Of a stretch of 35,248 bases of DNA, positions 7,024-15,048 are shown in pieces. Below the pieces are notes generated by a model. It saw nothing but the letters and a program-made list of their open reading frames with translations. It searched no databases and had not been told where the DNA came from. Position 1 is the first letter of the stretch, and each line of letters opens with the position of its first letter. The translations under genes and the position numbers were made by a program. The stretch lies in the NCBI RefSeq assembly GCF_001968985.1, contig NZ_MOEN01000015.1, positions 1-35,248 on the forward strand. The letters run 5' to 3'. This DNA comes from Desulfurobacterium indicum (GTDB lineage Bacteria > Aquificota > Aquificia > Desulfurobacteriales > Desulfurobacteriaceae).

Positions 7024-7055
7024 AAAGGCGGGAAATTCCCCGCCTTTACTTTTTA
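7024..7055 (+). terminator. terminator after hsp20
   Basis: AAAGGCGGG (7024-7032) pairs perfectly with CCCGCCTTT (7039-7047). A TTTTT tract follows at 7050-7054. Confidence 0.85.
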
Positions 7056-7260
7056 TCTTTCCTTTTTAAGTGCTTCCTCAACAAGAATTTTCCAATTAAT
7101 TGTTTTATTCAATACCCTTCCTCCCTAAACGGCTCAAGGGCAGGCCTATTCATCTTAATTACATCTTTCAACATATACTTCTTATAAGCCTTTTAATAAT
7201 CCTTCTGCTGTATATTTAAATTTCTTAGATTTCCGCCGTGGTAAAATTCAGTCTGCACCA
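7053..7260 (-). pseudogene. decayed gene remnant on the minus strand, possibly nucleotidyltransferase-like
   Basis: Two minus-strand frames fit end to end if one frameshift is allowed. MLKDVIKMNRPALEPFREEGY stops at 7109-7111. The overlapping frame then gives NKTINWKILVEEALKKER before TAA at 7053-7055. Further upstream another piece reads KFMVQTEFYHGG and ends in TAA. The composition is clearly protein-like. The NRPALEPFREEGY stretch recalls tails of small MNT-type nucleotidyltransferases, but this is a weak impression. The remaining 7175-7302 holds only the AT-rich leader of the next gene. Confidence 0.3.
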
Positions 7261-7302
7261 TAAATTTCAATTTATCACTTCCATCATACACAGGAGGTTT
7301 CC

Positions 7303-8580
7303 TTGCAGATTGAGATTGAAAAACTTGTTTACGGCGGTAAAGGACTTGGAAGGTTCAGAGGTAGAACATTCTTCGTGCCTTTTGCAGCTCCTGGAGATGT
7401 TGTTGAAATAAAAGAAACAATACGAAAAAGTGGTTACAGCGAAGGAGAAGTTATAAAAATCCTGAAAAAAGGCAAAAATCGAATAAACCCTAGATGTCCC
7501 TATTTTGGAAAGTGTGGCGGTTGTGACTGGCAACATATAGACTACAATTCACAGGTTGAATGCAAAAGAAACATTCTGGAAGAAAATCTCCAAAAAATAG
7601 GAAGAATTAAAAAACCAAACATCGATGAAGTCATTCCATCCCCATCTCCCTGGCATTACAGGAACAGAGCCCAACTAAAAGTAAAAAATGGAAAAGTGGG
7701 ATTTTTTGCGAAAGGAACTCATGAAATTGTAGATATAGATACCTGCTACATACTAAAAGAAGACATAGCGGGTGCAATTCCAAAAATTAAAGAGTTGGTA
7801 AAAAAACTCGCAACAGAGCCTAACGAAGTTCACATATATTCCTCCAGCAAAGATGAGGTTATTCTCAAATTCATCTATCAAGGAAAATTCAAAAAAATAA
7901 CTTTTACTATTGAGGAGATAAGAGAAATCCTCGGTATTAATGTAATAGGCTTTGGAATATATAAAATAGGAGAATCCGGATACCCGGAAAGAATCAAATT
8001 CTTTGGAAAAGATTTTACATATGAAACAGTAGATAAATTCAAGTTTCGAGTAAGTGCCGATTCTTTCTTTCAGGTCAATAGATTTCAGGTAGAAAATCTC
8101 ATTAAAAAAGTTTCTCGCGGAGCAATGGAATATCAATATCTGCTTGCTGCAGATCTCTATTGCGGAGTGGGAACTTTAACAATACCGGTGGGAAGATACG
8201 TTCACCGAGCTTTTGGTATAGAAGCAAGTTTTTCAGCAATAAGTGACGCTCTCTATAACAAAGACATAAATGGATTAAGAAATATAAGCTTTTACTGCCG
8301 TGAAACAGAAGAGGGCATAGAAATAGTAAAGGAAAACAGCCCGGATTTAATAGTAATTGATCCTCCAAGAAGTGGACTAAATCAGAAAATTATAAGAGAA
8401 ATTGCATCTTTACCAAGGCTTAAAAGAATAATCTACGTCTCCTGCAATCCTGCAACTTTAGCAAGGGACATAGCACTCTTTTATCAGCACGGCATTCACA
8501 TGGAAAAATCAAAGCTTATAGACATGTTCCCTCAGACTTACCATATAGAAACAATAGCCTTTTTAAGGAAGGTGAAATAA
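7303..8580 (+). CDS. RlmD/TrmA-type 23S rRNA (uracil-5-)-methyltransferase
   Basis: This 425-residue SAM-dependent enzyme methylates C5 of a uridine in rRNA. A TRAM-like N-terminal domain (about 1-55) is followed by four cysteines for a 4Fe-4S cluster: C65, C71, C74 (CPYFGKCGGC) and C148. The SAM site is DLYCGVGTLT (284-293). DPPRSGL is at 353-359, and the catalytic nucleophile is C381 in VSCNPATLARD. The start is TTG, fixed by an AGGAGG SD 5-6 bases upstream. The stop overlaps the pyrD start by one base (TAATG), so the two are co-translated. Which uridine is modified cannot be told from sequence. Confidence 0.88.
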   Translation: MQIEIEKLVYGGKGLGRFRGRTFFVPFAAPGDVVEIKETIRKSGYSEGEVIKILKKGKNRINPRCPYFGKCGGCDWQHIDYNSQVECKRNILEENLQKIGRIKKPNIDEVIPSPSPWHYRNRAQLKVKNGKVGFFAKGTHEIVDIDTCYILKEDIAGAIPKIKELVKKLATEPNEVHIYSSSKDEVILKFIYQGKFKKITFTIEEIREILGINVIGFGIYKIGESGYPERIKFFGKDFTYETVDKFKFRVSADSFFQVNRFQVENLIKKVSRGAMEYQYLLAADLYCGVGTLTIPVGRYVHRAFGIEASFSAISDALYNKDINGLRNISFYCRETEEGIEIVKENSPDLIVIDPPRSGLNQKIIREIASLPRLKRIIYVSCNPATLARDIALFYQHGIHMEKSKLIDMFPQTYHIETIAFLRKVK

Positions 8581-9491
8581 TGGCAGACATAAGTGTTGAA
8601 CTTTTTGGTATAAAGTTTGAAACACCTGTTTGGACCGCTTCGGGCACGTTTGGATTCGGTCTTGAGTACGAAAAGTACACAGACTTAAACCGCATAGGTG
8701 CTGTGTGTGTTAAAGGACTATCGATAAAACCTAAAGAAGGAAATCCACCACCAAGGATATGGGAAACTCCCTGCGGCATGCTTAACTCGATAGGACTTCA
8801 AAATCCGGGAGTTCACCATTTCATTGAAAAAGTCCTTCCAAAACTCAAAAAGTATAGATTCAAGATTATCGCAAACATCTATGGAACAACATACGATGAA
8901 TACAGAGCCGTTGCAGAAGCCCTTAAAGGTGTTGAAGGCGTCCACGCAGTTGAGGTGAACATCTCCTGTCCAAATGTAAAAAAAGGCGGACTTGCTTTTG
9001 GAACAGATCCAGAAGAAGCGGCAAAAATAACAGAAATTGTAAAGGAAGCCACAGATAAACCTGTAATAATGAAGCTCTCACCAAACGTTACAAACATTGT
9101 GGAAATAGCAAAAGCCGTAGAAGAAGCCGGAGCAGATGCAATATCTGCTATAAATACTCTCCTTGGTATGGCAATAGACATAAGAACCCAAAAACCTAAA
9201 CTAAAAAATGTAGTAGGCGGACTCTCCGGCCCTGCAATAAAACCTGTAGCTGTGAGAATGGTATATCAGATAGCCAGAGCCGTTTCCATTCCTGTAATAG
9301 GAATAGGAGGAATTACAACCTGGCAGGATGCAGTTGAATTTTTCCTTGCAGGAGCTTCAGCAGTTCAGGTCGGAACAGCAAATTTCCTCAATCCAAACAC
9401 TGCTGTTGAGATCGCTGAAGGCATTAAAAAATACCTTGAAGACAACGGATATAGCTGCATTGAAGAGATAAAAGGAAAAGTTAAAGTTTAA
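8580..9491 (+). CDS. pyrD: dihydroorotate dehydrogenase, class 1B catalytic subunit
   Basis: PyrD oxidises dihydroorotate to orotate with FMN. The 303-residue protein has the class 1 active-site Cys (C130 in VNISCPN), the FMN-binding GIGGI near residue 241, and the substrate segment NSIGLQNPG. Class 1B enzymes use Cys where membrane-bound class 2 enzymes use Ser, and they pair with the iron-sulfur flavoprotein PyrK. No pyrK is present in the window, so the partner must be elsewhere or the electron route differs. The ATG shares a base with the upstream stop. A terminator follows. Confidence 0.92.
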   Translation: MADISVELFGIKFETPVWTASGTFGFGLEYEKYTDLNRIGAVCVKGLSIKPKEGNPPPRIWETPCGMLNSIGLQNPGVHHFIEKVLPKLKKYRFKIIANIYGTTYDEYRAVAEALKGVEGVHAVEVNISCPNVKKGGLAFGTDPEEAAKITEIVKEATDKPVIMKLSPNVTNIVEIAKAVEEAGADAISAINTLLGMAIDIRTQKPKLKNVVGGLSGPAIKPVAVRMVYQIARAVSIPVIGIGGITTWQDAVEFFLAGASAVQVGTANFLNPNTAVEIAEGIKKYLEDNGYSCIEEIKGKVKV

Positions 9492-9495
9492 AGAG

Positions 9496-9516
9496 GGCGC
9501 TTTAAGCGCCTTTCCT
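9496..9516 (+). terminator. terminator after pyrD
   Basis: GGCGC (9496-9500) pairs with GCGCC (9506-9510) in a tight hairpin extended by T-A pairs. TTTCCT follows. It begins 5 bases after the pyrD stop. Confidence 0.6.
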
Positions 9517-9647
9517 CATCTCATGTTAAAGTAGAGAACCTTCCTTATGTTACCGTTTACCAAAATATCCATTTCATATCTTCCCGGCGGCCAGCTTCTG
9601 CAAATTTCCAAAACAATACAGGTTGTCTCTAAACTCTCTATTTCTTT
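9516..9647 (-). pseudogene. orphan C-terminal coding fragment
   Basis: A 43-codon minus-strand frame without a start codon runs from just after two in-frame TAG codons to TGA at 9516-9518. It reads coding-like throughout: SLETTCIVLEICRSWPPGRY and then EMDILVNGNIRKVLYFNMR. The PGRYEMDILVNG pattern resembles the last beta-strands of Ig-like periplasmic domains. It lies in the same frame as the small gene at 9654-9932 but is cut off from it by TAG-ATT-TAG. It is probably a gene tail left by deletion. Confidence 0.4.
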
Positions 9648-9653
9648 CTAAAT

Positions 9654-9932
9654 CTAACGCTTTTTCATGGAAGAAAAAATAGCTTTTACTTTCGAGAGCA
9701 AAAGTTCATATTCAAGGTAAAGAGAGTCAACAAAAGCCTGGAAAGGGTCTTCTTCTGCAAGGATTTCAGGAAATTTTTCCTTTAAAAACTCTCTAACAGC
9801 CTTTTCAAAATCTTCCTTTTCGTGATTGTTTCTCTCTTCTTCAATAGCTTTAGAGAGGGCTTCCTCTCTTGAAAGCCCTCTAGCTATGTTATCTTCATAC
9901 TTTTTTTCAAGATTCTTTTTAATTTCTTCCAT
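9654..9932 (-). CDS. small hypothetical protein coupled to infB
   Basis: This 92-residue, highly charged and helical protein is not recognised. It starts [20 protein letters not shown] and includes REEALSKAIEEERNNHEKEDFEKAV, so most of it should be alpha-helix, perhaps coiled. Its ATG shares a base with the infB stop (TAATG), so translation is coupled to IF2. This is the place where many bacteria have rbfA, but I see no KH-domain pattern. It may be a genus-level protein. Confidence 0.65.
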   Translation of the reverse strand: MEEIKKNLEKKYEDNIARGLSREEALSKAIEEERNNHEKEDFEKAVREFLKEKFPEILAEEDPFQAFVDSLYLEYELLLSKVKAIFSSMKKR

Positions 9933-12562
9933 TATAGCTCTCTCTCAACAGTTTCTATCGTATAACACTCAACAACATCACCGACCTTAATGTCGTTAAA
10001 GTTTTCAAGCCCAAGACCGCACTCGTATCCTGCCTGAACTTCCCTGACGTCATCTTTAAATCTCTTTAAGGATGCAATCTTACCGTCGTAAATGATGACA
10101 CCATCCCTCACAAGTCTCACATTGGCATTCCTTCTTATAACACCGTCTTTAACGTAACAACCGGCAACAGTTCCAACTTTTGGCACTTTAAACGTTGCTC
10201 TTACTTCAGCACTTCCAAGGTAAACCTCTTTTTCTTCAGGCTGGAGAAGACCTTGCATAGCTTTCTTGACTTCATCAACGATATCGTAAATAACACGGTA
10301 AGTACGCATATCAACCTTTTCTCTTTCTGCCGCTTTTCTGGCAGCAGAATCAGGCCTAACGTTAAATCCAACAATAATGGCATTTGACGCTGCTGCAAGC
10401 ATAACATCATTTTCAGTTATAGGACCAACACCTGCATGTATTATCTTAACTTTAACTTCATCTGTTGAAAGCTCTTCAAGAGATTTACGTATAGCCTCTA
10501 TTGAACCTTGAGCATCAGCCTTGAGAACGATGTTAAGTTCTTTAACTTCACCTTCCTGTATCTGAGCAAAAAGATCTTCAAGGGATACCCTCTTTTCTTT
10601 TTCAAGAGCAGATTCTCTGGCAAGCTCCTGTCTTTTCTCTGCTATTTTCCTTGCCGTCTTTTCATCCTTAACAACATAGAATTTATCACCGGCAAGAGGC
10701 ACATCTTCAATGCCAAGAACCTCAACAGCCATTGAAGGTCCTGCCTCTTTAACAGACCTCCCTTTATCATCAAACATGGCTCTTATCTTGCCTGCGTAGA
10801 GACCGGCAACAATCGGATCACCGACTTTGAGCGTTCCTGACTGTACCAATAATGTTGCAACAGGACCTCTCTGTTTATCAAGCTTGGCCTCAAGAACAAC
10901 GCCACGAGCCTTTTTATCAGGATTAGCTTTAAGCTCCATAAGCTCTGCCTGAAGTGAAATCATCTCAAGAAGTTCATCTACACCTTCTCCTGTTTTCGCA
11001 GAAACAGGCACCATTATGGTTGTACCACCCCAATCTTCAGGAATAAGTCCGTGCTGAGTTAATTCCTGCTTTACCCTATCAGGATTTGCTCCTGGCTTAT
11101 CTATCTTGTTAATCGCAACGATTATAGGTACTCCTGCAGCCTGAGCATGGTTTATGGCCTCTATAGTTTGAGGCATAACGCCGTCATCTGCCGCAACGAC
11201 AAGAACGGCAATATCTGTTACCTGCGCTCCCCTTGCCCTCATTGCGGTGAAGGCTTCGTGTCCTGGCGTGTCAAGGAAGGTAATCTTTTTCTTACCTTCG
11301 CTCGTATCAACTTCAACGATTGAAGCACCAATATGCTGCGTAATTCCACCGGCTTCACGCTCGGCAACTTTTGTGTTCCTTATATAGTCAAGAAGTGTCG
11401 TCTTTCCGTGGTCAACGTGGCCCATTATTGTTACAACAGGTGGCCTCGGCTTGAGGTTTTCAGGTTTGTCTTCTGCCTCTTCAAGTTCGGCTTCAAGTAT
11501 AGCCTCTTCTTCTTCCGCACCTTCAAGCTTCGCAACTTTTCCGTATTTTTCAACAAGCTTACTTACCGTTTCAAAATCTATTGCCTGGTTAATGGTCACA
11601 AACTTACCAAGAGATATAAGGTCTGCGATAAGCTTGTTAGGGTCTTCGCCCATCTTTTCGGCAAGCTCTCTAACAGAAATAACTTCCGGAACAATAACCG
11701 TTTTGGCTTTCTCTTCCTCTTCAATGAGTCTCTGAAGTTGTTCTTCTTCAGAGAGCTGCTCAAAAGGAATCTCTTCGGACTTTTCTTCTTTCTTTTTCTT
11801 CTTCTTACGTTTTTTCGCTTTTGCCCTGTTTTTCTCTTCTATCTTACGCATAAGCTCCATAAAATGCTTCTCACTTTCTCTCTCTTTTTCTTCTCTTTTC
11901 TTCTCGGCAATTATTGCCTCTTCTGTTTTCGGTTTTTCTTTCTCTCTCTGCTCTTTTGTTGATGCAACTAACTTTTCAAGTTGTTCTCTTGTAATTTTCT
12001 CTTCTTTTTTGGGCATAGAAGCAGAACGTTTCCTGTCTCTCTGAAGATGCTTTTTGTCTCTTCTCTCTCTTGGACTTCGTTCTCCTCTCTCTTCATCTCT
12101 TCTACGAGGAGGACGGCGTCTTCTACGTCTTTTAGCAAGCTCTTCCGGAGACAATATCCTAACGTCTTTTTTATCTTTTTTATCTTTAGGCCTTCTTTCT
12201 CTTCTCACTTCTCTTTCTGACTTTCTCTCTTCCTGCTGCTCCTTTCTTTCAGAAGGAATATTTGGCTTTAAAGGCTTAACTTCCTTTTCAAAAACAGGTT
12301 TTTCAGCAGGCGTTTCCGTTTTTTCAACTTTTTCTATTTTTACAGATTCTTTTTTCTGTTCAACACTCTTTTCTTTTCTTTTAGGAGCAGATTTCCTTTC
12401 AGGAGGCTTAATGAATTCTTTAACAAGCATTACCTGCTTTTCATCAAGTCCTGACTGGGCGTTTTTAACCTGAATATCAAGTTCATTTTTAAGTTTTTCT
12501 ATCAGCTCTTTTGAACTCATTCCAAGTTCTTTCGCAAGCTGATACACTCTCGTCTTAGCCAA
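9932..12562 (-). CDS. infB: translation initiation factor IF-2
   Basis: IF2 is the GTPase that places initiator tRNA on the ribosome. The 876-residue protein opens with an IF2_N domain ([19 protein letters not shown]). A long charged linker of about 55-290 carries runs of Lys, Arg and Glu, including an (R)6 and a (K)7 tract. A second IF2_N-like domain lies near 300-350. The G domain starts near 378: [26 protein letters not shown] and SAKTGEG. The beta-barrel and C-terminal domains follow. The start is TTG with a GGAGG SD. It has its own promoter at 12591-12618. nusA and rbfA are not adjacent, unlike the classic operon. Confidence 0.97.
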   Translation of the reverse strand: MAKTRVYQLAKELGMSSKELIEKLKNELDIQVKNAQSGLDEKQVMLVKEFIKPPERKSAPKRKEKSVEQKKESVKIEKVEKTETPAEKPVFEKEVKPLKPNIPSERKEQQEERKSEREVRRERRPKDKKDKKDVRILSPEELAKRRRRRRPPRRRDEERGERSPRERRDKKHLQRDRKRSASMPKKEEKITREQLEKLVASTKEQREKEKPKTEEAIIAEKKREEKERESEKHFMELMRKIEEKNRAKAKKRKKKKKKEEKSEEIPFEQLSEEEQLQRLIEEEEKAKTVIVPEVISVRELAEKMGEDPNKLIADLISLGKFVTINQAIDFETVSKLVEKYGKVAKLEGAEEEEAILEAELEEAEDKPENLKPRPPVVTIMGHVDHGKTTLLDYIRNTKVAEREAGGITQHIGASIVEVDTSEGKKKITFLDTPGHEAFTAMRARGAQVTDIAVLVVAADDGVMPQTIEAINHAQAAGVPIIVAINKIDKPGANPDRVKQELTQHGLIPEDWGGTTIMVPVSAKTGEGVDELLEMISLQAELMELKANPDKKARGVVLEAKLDKQRGPVATLLVQSGTLKVGDPIVAGLYAGKIRAMFDDKGRSVKEAGPSMAVEVLGIEDVPLAGDKFYVVKDEKTARKIAEKRQELARESALEKEKRVSLEDLFAQIQEGEVKELNIVLKADAQGSIEAIRKSLEELSTDEVKVKIIHAGVGPITENDVMLAAASNAIIVGFNVRPDSAARKAAEREKVDMRTYRVIYDIVDEVKKAMQGLLQPEEKEVYLGSAEVRATFKVPKVGTVAGCYVKDGVIRRNANVRLVRDGVIIYDGKIASLKRFKDDVREVQAGYECGLGLENFNDIKVGDVVECYTIETVEREL

Positions 12563-12590
12563 TTACAACCTCCAAAATGTTTACGCCTTA

Positions 12591-12618
12591 AATATAAACA
12601 CCCGCACAATTATATCAA
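12591..12618 (-). promoter_or_regulatory. sigma-70-type promoter for infB
   Basis: On the minus strand, TTGATA (12613-12618) and TATATT (12591-12596) are separated by 16 bases, in the 59-base gap between yraN and infB. Confidence 0.55.
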
Positions 12619-12621
12619 CTT

Positions 12622-12987
12622 TTAAAAGGCGTTTTCTATGTGATTAACTTTTATTTTCTCCCCATCTTTTTCAATGCCTATAACATCAAATCGCATACCA
12701 CGAAAGCTGCTTCTGTAAGTATCCAGAAACTTCAAAGCTGCTTTTTTTATCCTTCTTATCTTTTCAGCAGTAACTGCTTCCTCCGGTAAGCTCAAAGAAC
12801 CTTTACTTCTTAACTTTACTTCCACAAAAATCAATGTTTCCGTATAGGAATCAAAGGCAATAAGATCAATTTCCCCGCAATAACTCTTGAAATTTGTCTT
12901 CAAAATAACGTAACCTTTCCTGAGCAGATACCGGGAAGCAATCTTTTCCCCTTCTTCTCCCAGGTTTACACTCTCTAACCCGGCCAA
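12622..12987 (-). CDS. YraN / UPF0102 family endonuclease-like protein
   Basis: This 121-residue protein belongs to the UPF0102/YraN family, which has a Holliday-junction-resolvase-like nuclease fold of unknown role. The nuclease core is visible as [10 protein letters not shown] followed by LIFVEVKLRS, the D...E-X-K pattern. I start at the TTG at 12987 because AGGAGGA (12991-12997) stands directly before it and family similarity begins at GEEGEKIAS. An ATG at 13017 would add ten residues without an SD. The gene overlaps the rnhB end by 122 bases in a different frame, an unusually long dual-coding stretch. The rnhB-yraN pairing is conserved in many bacteria. Confidence 0.8.
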   Translation of the reverse strand: MAGLESVNLGEEGEKIASRYLLRKGYVILKTNFKSYCGEIDLIAFDSYTETLIFVEVKLRSKGSLSLPEEAVTAEKIRRIKKAALKFLDTYRSSFRGMRFDVIGIEKDGEKIKVNHIENAF

Positions 12988-13576
12988 AACTCCTCCTATG
13001 AACAGGTGAAGTTCCATTTTCCTTCAAAAGATTTATATGCTCCTTCGTAGGATAACCTTTATGTTTTTTAAAGTTATATTCTGGAAATATTTGATGGAGT
13101 GATTCCATTATAAAATCCCTGGTAACTTTGGCTATGATGCTCGCAGCTGCACAGGACAGGCTTTTTTCATCGCCTTTAACAAGGTTAAGTTGATTCTTTC
13201 CAAAAGGAAGAAGAAAAACCGCATCGGTAATTGCAAAATCAGGTTTTACGGATAAAGATTCAACTGCTCTCATCATCGCTAACTTTGTTGCATTTAAAAT
13301 GTTTATTTCATCTATTTCAATACTATCGGCAAAACCAACACCAACAGATATAGCCTTTTCAAAAATTTCAAAAAAAAGAGATTTCCTCTGCTTCTCGGAA
13401 AGTTTTTTTGAATCTCTAAAGATAAAAGGCGAGATCCTCTCCGGAAAGATAACTGCGGCAGCAACAACGGGACCCGCAAGGGGACCCCGTCCTGCCTCAT
13501 CTATACCAACAACATATCTTTCACCAGACTGCCACAGTTTACGTTCAAAAGAAATTATTTTTTCTTTGTCATCCAC
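12866..13576 (-). CDS. rnhB: ribonuclease HII
   Basis: RNase HII cuts RNA at ribonucleotides embedded in DNA. The 236-residue protein has the catalytic residues D25 and E26 ([13 protein letters not shown]), D118 (ITDAV) and D136 (KGDEK). The C-terminal HRRSF motif is at 193-197. The last ~34 residues after RVRE are an Arg-rich tail (PGRRRGKD) that many RNase HII enzymes lack. This tail is encoded in the region also coding the start of YraN. The start overlaps the rplS end by 22 bases. The tail may be genuine, or stop-codon drift in an overlapping arrangement. Confidence 0.92.
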   Translation of the reverse strand: MDDKEKIISFERKLWQSGERYVVGIDEAGRGPLAGPVVAAAVIFPERISPFIFRDSKKLSEKQRKSLFFEIFEKAISVGVGFADSIEIDEINILNATKLAMMRAVESLSVKPDFAITDAVFLLPFGKNQLNLVKGDEKSLSCAAASIIAKVTRDFIMESLHQIFPEYNFKKHKGYPTKEHINLLKENGTSPVHRRSFGRVRECKPGRRRGKDCFPVSAQERLRYFEDKFQELLRGN

Positions 13577-13932
13577 TCTTTCTTCTCTTTAATTCTTGCA
13601 GCTTTACCTTTACGCTCTCTGAGGTAGTAGAGTCTTGCTCTTCTCACAATACCTCTCTTGAGAACCTCAACTTTCTCAATTACCGTAGCATTAAATGGAA
13701 AAATTCTCTCAACACCGATTCCGTAGGAAACTTTTCTTACTGTAAACGTTCCGTCTGTTCCGTTTCCTCTCTTTCTGATAACTACACCTTCAAATGCCTG
13801 GACTCTCTCTTTGTCACCTTCTTTTACTTTAACGTAAACTCTTACAGTATCTCCAGGTCTGAAGTCAGGAAGAGGGACTTTCGCGACATACTTTTCTTTA
13901 ACCACATTTAAAAGTTCGTCCATTCCAGCCAT
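13555..13932 (-). CDS. rplS: 50S ribosomal protein L19
   Basis: This 125-residue protein shows the L19 core: [32 protein letters not shown], and [11 protein letters not shown]. The C-terminal [19 protein letters not shown] segment touches rRNA at the subunit interface. A GGAGG SD lies 8 bases before the ATG. The gene leads the leftward rplS-rnhB-yraN group. In many bacteria trmD precedes rplS, but here a promoter and intergenic DNA do. The promoter is at 13976-14003. Confidence 0.97.
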   Translation of the reverse strand: MAGMDELLNVVKEKYVAKVPLPDFRPGDTVRVYVKVKEGDKERVQAFEGVVIRKRGNGTDGTFTVRKVSYGIGVERIFPFNATVIEKVEVLKRGIVRRARLYYLRERKGKAARIKEKKEWMTKKK

Positions 13933-13953
13933 ATCTAAAACCTCCAGATTCGT

Positions 13954-13969
13954 TTCGCTATTTTGCGAA
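13954..13969 (-). promoter_or_regulatory. small hairpin at the start of the rplS leader
   Basis: TTCGC (13954-13958) pairs with GCGAA (13965-13969) across a six-base loop, right at the predicted transcription start. It may stabilise the 5' end or act in feedback by L19. Function is unknown. Confidence 0.3.
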
Positions 13970-13975
13970 GTTCAA

Positions 13976-14003
13976 ATTATATTTGGAAAATCAAAAAAGT
14001 CAA
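13976..14003 (-). promoter_or_regulatory. sigma-70-type promoter for rplS-rnhB-yraN
   Basis: On the minus strand, TTGACT (13998-14003) and a perfect TATAAT (13976-13981) are separated by 16 bases. Confidence 0.75.
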
Positions 14004-14130
14004 CTGTAAACACCAAACCTTCCGAAAGCACAAAAGCAAAAGTTCTGTGAAAAAAACACTTACAGAAATTCATTGATTCAAGGAAAAACTATTTTATGAA
14101 AACATTCAGATTTAAAATCGACATTCTAAA

Positions 14131-14160
14131 TTGACAATGTATTTCAACATAAATTAAAAT
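14131..14160 (+). promoter_or_regulatory. sigma-70-type promoter for the helix-hairpin-helix gene
   Basis: TTGACA (14131-14136) and TAAAAT (14155-14160) are separated by 18 bases. A perfect 14-bp palindrome TTAAAATATTTTAA (14154-14167) covers the -10 box. Confidence 0.6.
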
Positions 14161-14190
14161 ATTTTAAGAAATCTCTAACTGGGGGAAACT

Positions 14191-14598
14191 ATGGCAAAAA
14201 AAATTACAGAAATCGAAGGAATCGGAAGTGCCTATGCCGAAAAACTGGCACAAATAGGTATAACTTCCGTGGAAGAACTGCTTGAAAAAGGAGCTACAGC
14301 AAAAGGAAGAGAGGAGATTGCCGAAAAAACCGGAATATCTAAAAAAGTAATTTTGAACTGGGTAAACAGAGCAGACCTTATGCGCGTTAAAGGCATCGGA
14401 GAAGAATATGCAGATCTTTTGGAAGCAGCTGGCGTTGATAGCGTTCCTGAACTTGCAAGGAGAAATCCAGAAAACCTTTATCAGAAATTAAAAGAAGTTA
14501 ACGAGCAAAAGAAACTGGTACGCCAGATTCCAAGTGTAAAACAGATAGAAAAATGGATAGCACAGGCAAAAGAACTTCCTAAAAAAGTTACACATTAA
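14191..14598 (+). CDS. DUF4332-like helix-hairpin-helix protein
   Basis: This 135-residue protein contains two helix-hairpin-helix units, IEGIGSAYAEKLAQIGI near residues 8-24 and VKGIGEEYADLLEAAGV near 69-85. The second half is Lys-rich. The layout fits DUF4332. Such GIG hairpins usually grip the DNA backbone without sequence preference, so a DNA-binding or architectural role is a reasonable inference. No enzymatic motif is seen. It has its own strong promoter and a GGGGG SD, suggesting good expression. Confidence 0.75.
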   Translation: MAKKITEIEGIGSAYAEKLAQIGITSVEELLEKGATAKGREEIAEKTGISKKVILNWVNRADLMRVKGIGEEYADLLEAAGVDSVPELARRNPENLYQKLKEVNEQKKLVRQIPSVKQIEKWIAQAKELPKKVTH

Positions 14599-14608
14599 AG
14601 CTAATAAT

Positions 14609-14631
14609 GTGGGGGATAATATTGCCCCCGC
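14609..14631 (+). terminator. hairpin after the helix-hairpin-helix gene
   Basis: GGGGG and CCCCC pair around a nine-base AT-rich loop. No clean U-tract follows, so it may be an attenuator or 3' stabiliser. Confidence 0.45.
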
Positions 14632-14688
14632 GCTCCTTATTCTTAAAACTTGATAACACTAACAAGAAAAAGAGGGATGGAGGTTGTT

Positions 14689-14991
14689 ATGGAATTGCTT
14701 GAAATACTTTTCGACTTTAAGTTTTCAAAATTTATAACAACAAAAGTAGCAGGAGTTACGTTGGGCATCGCTTACCTTGCAGAAACCTTATTTGCCCTTG
14801 CCGCTTTACTCGGAAGCTCAAGAGAAGGCGTCGCTGCTTTCATAGGAACATTTATCGCTGTAATCATCATTCTTCCGATGGCCATGGTCGGAACAAGAGT
14901 ATGGATGGAGGGAATGATCAGCCTCATAAAAGTAGCCGAAGAAAGCTCAAAAATTAGAGAACTTCTAGAGAAAAAAGTTGATTCAAATTAA
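14689..14991 (+). CDS. DUF4282-like small membrane protein
   Basis: This 100-residue protein begins MELLEILFDFKFSKFITTK and has two hydrophobic helices (AGVTLGIAYLAETLFALAALL and FIGTFIAVIIILPMAMVGT) with a cytoplasmic helical tail. The amphipathic FDF..F.T start and the RVWMEGMISLIKVAEE segment fit DUF4282. Function unknown. The frame is open upstream to 14650, but GGATGGAGG just before the ATG at 14689 fixes the start. It precedes the FmdE-like gene by 57 bases. Confidence 0.7.
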   Translation: MELLEILFDFKFSKFITTKVAGVTLGIAYLAETLFALAALLGSSREGVAAFIGTFIAVIIILPMAMVGTRVWMEGMISLIKVAEESSKIRELLEKKVDSN

Positions 14992-15003
14992 GGTTTAATA
15001 TCC

Positions 15004-15048
15004 GGAATCCTCATAGTTTTATAAAAACCATACTATCTGGAGGATTCC
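15004..15048 (+). promoter_or_regulatory. hairpin burying the Shine-Dalgarno site of the next gene
   Basis: GGAATCCTC (15004-15012) pairs perfectly with GAGGATTCC (15040-15048). ATAG (15013-15016) can pair with CTAT (15033-15036) to lengthen the stem, leaving a three-base bulge. The SD GGAGG (15039-15043) lies inside the stem and the ATG follows immediately. Translation of the FmdE-like gene should be blocked unless the stem opens. Confidence 0.6.

Noticed and set aside
11333-11962. 209-codon open frame antisense to infB
   Set aside because: It is a shadow of the Lys/Glu-rich IF2 linker, gives a Phe/Leu-rich low-complexity product and has no SD.
12054-12473. 139-codon Ser/Leu-rich open frame antisense to infB
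   Set aside because: It mirrors the charged IF2 linker on the other strand and has no SD or family similarity.
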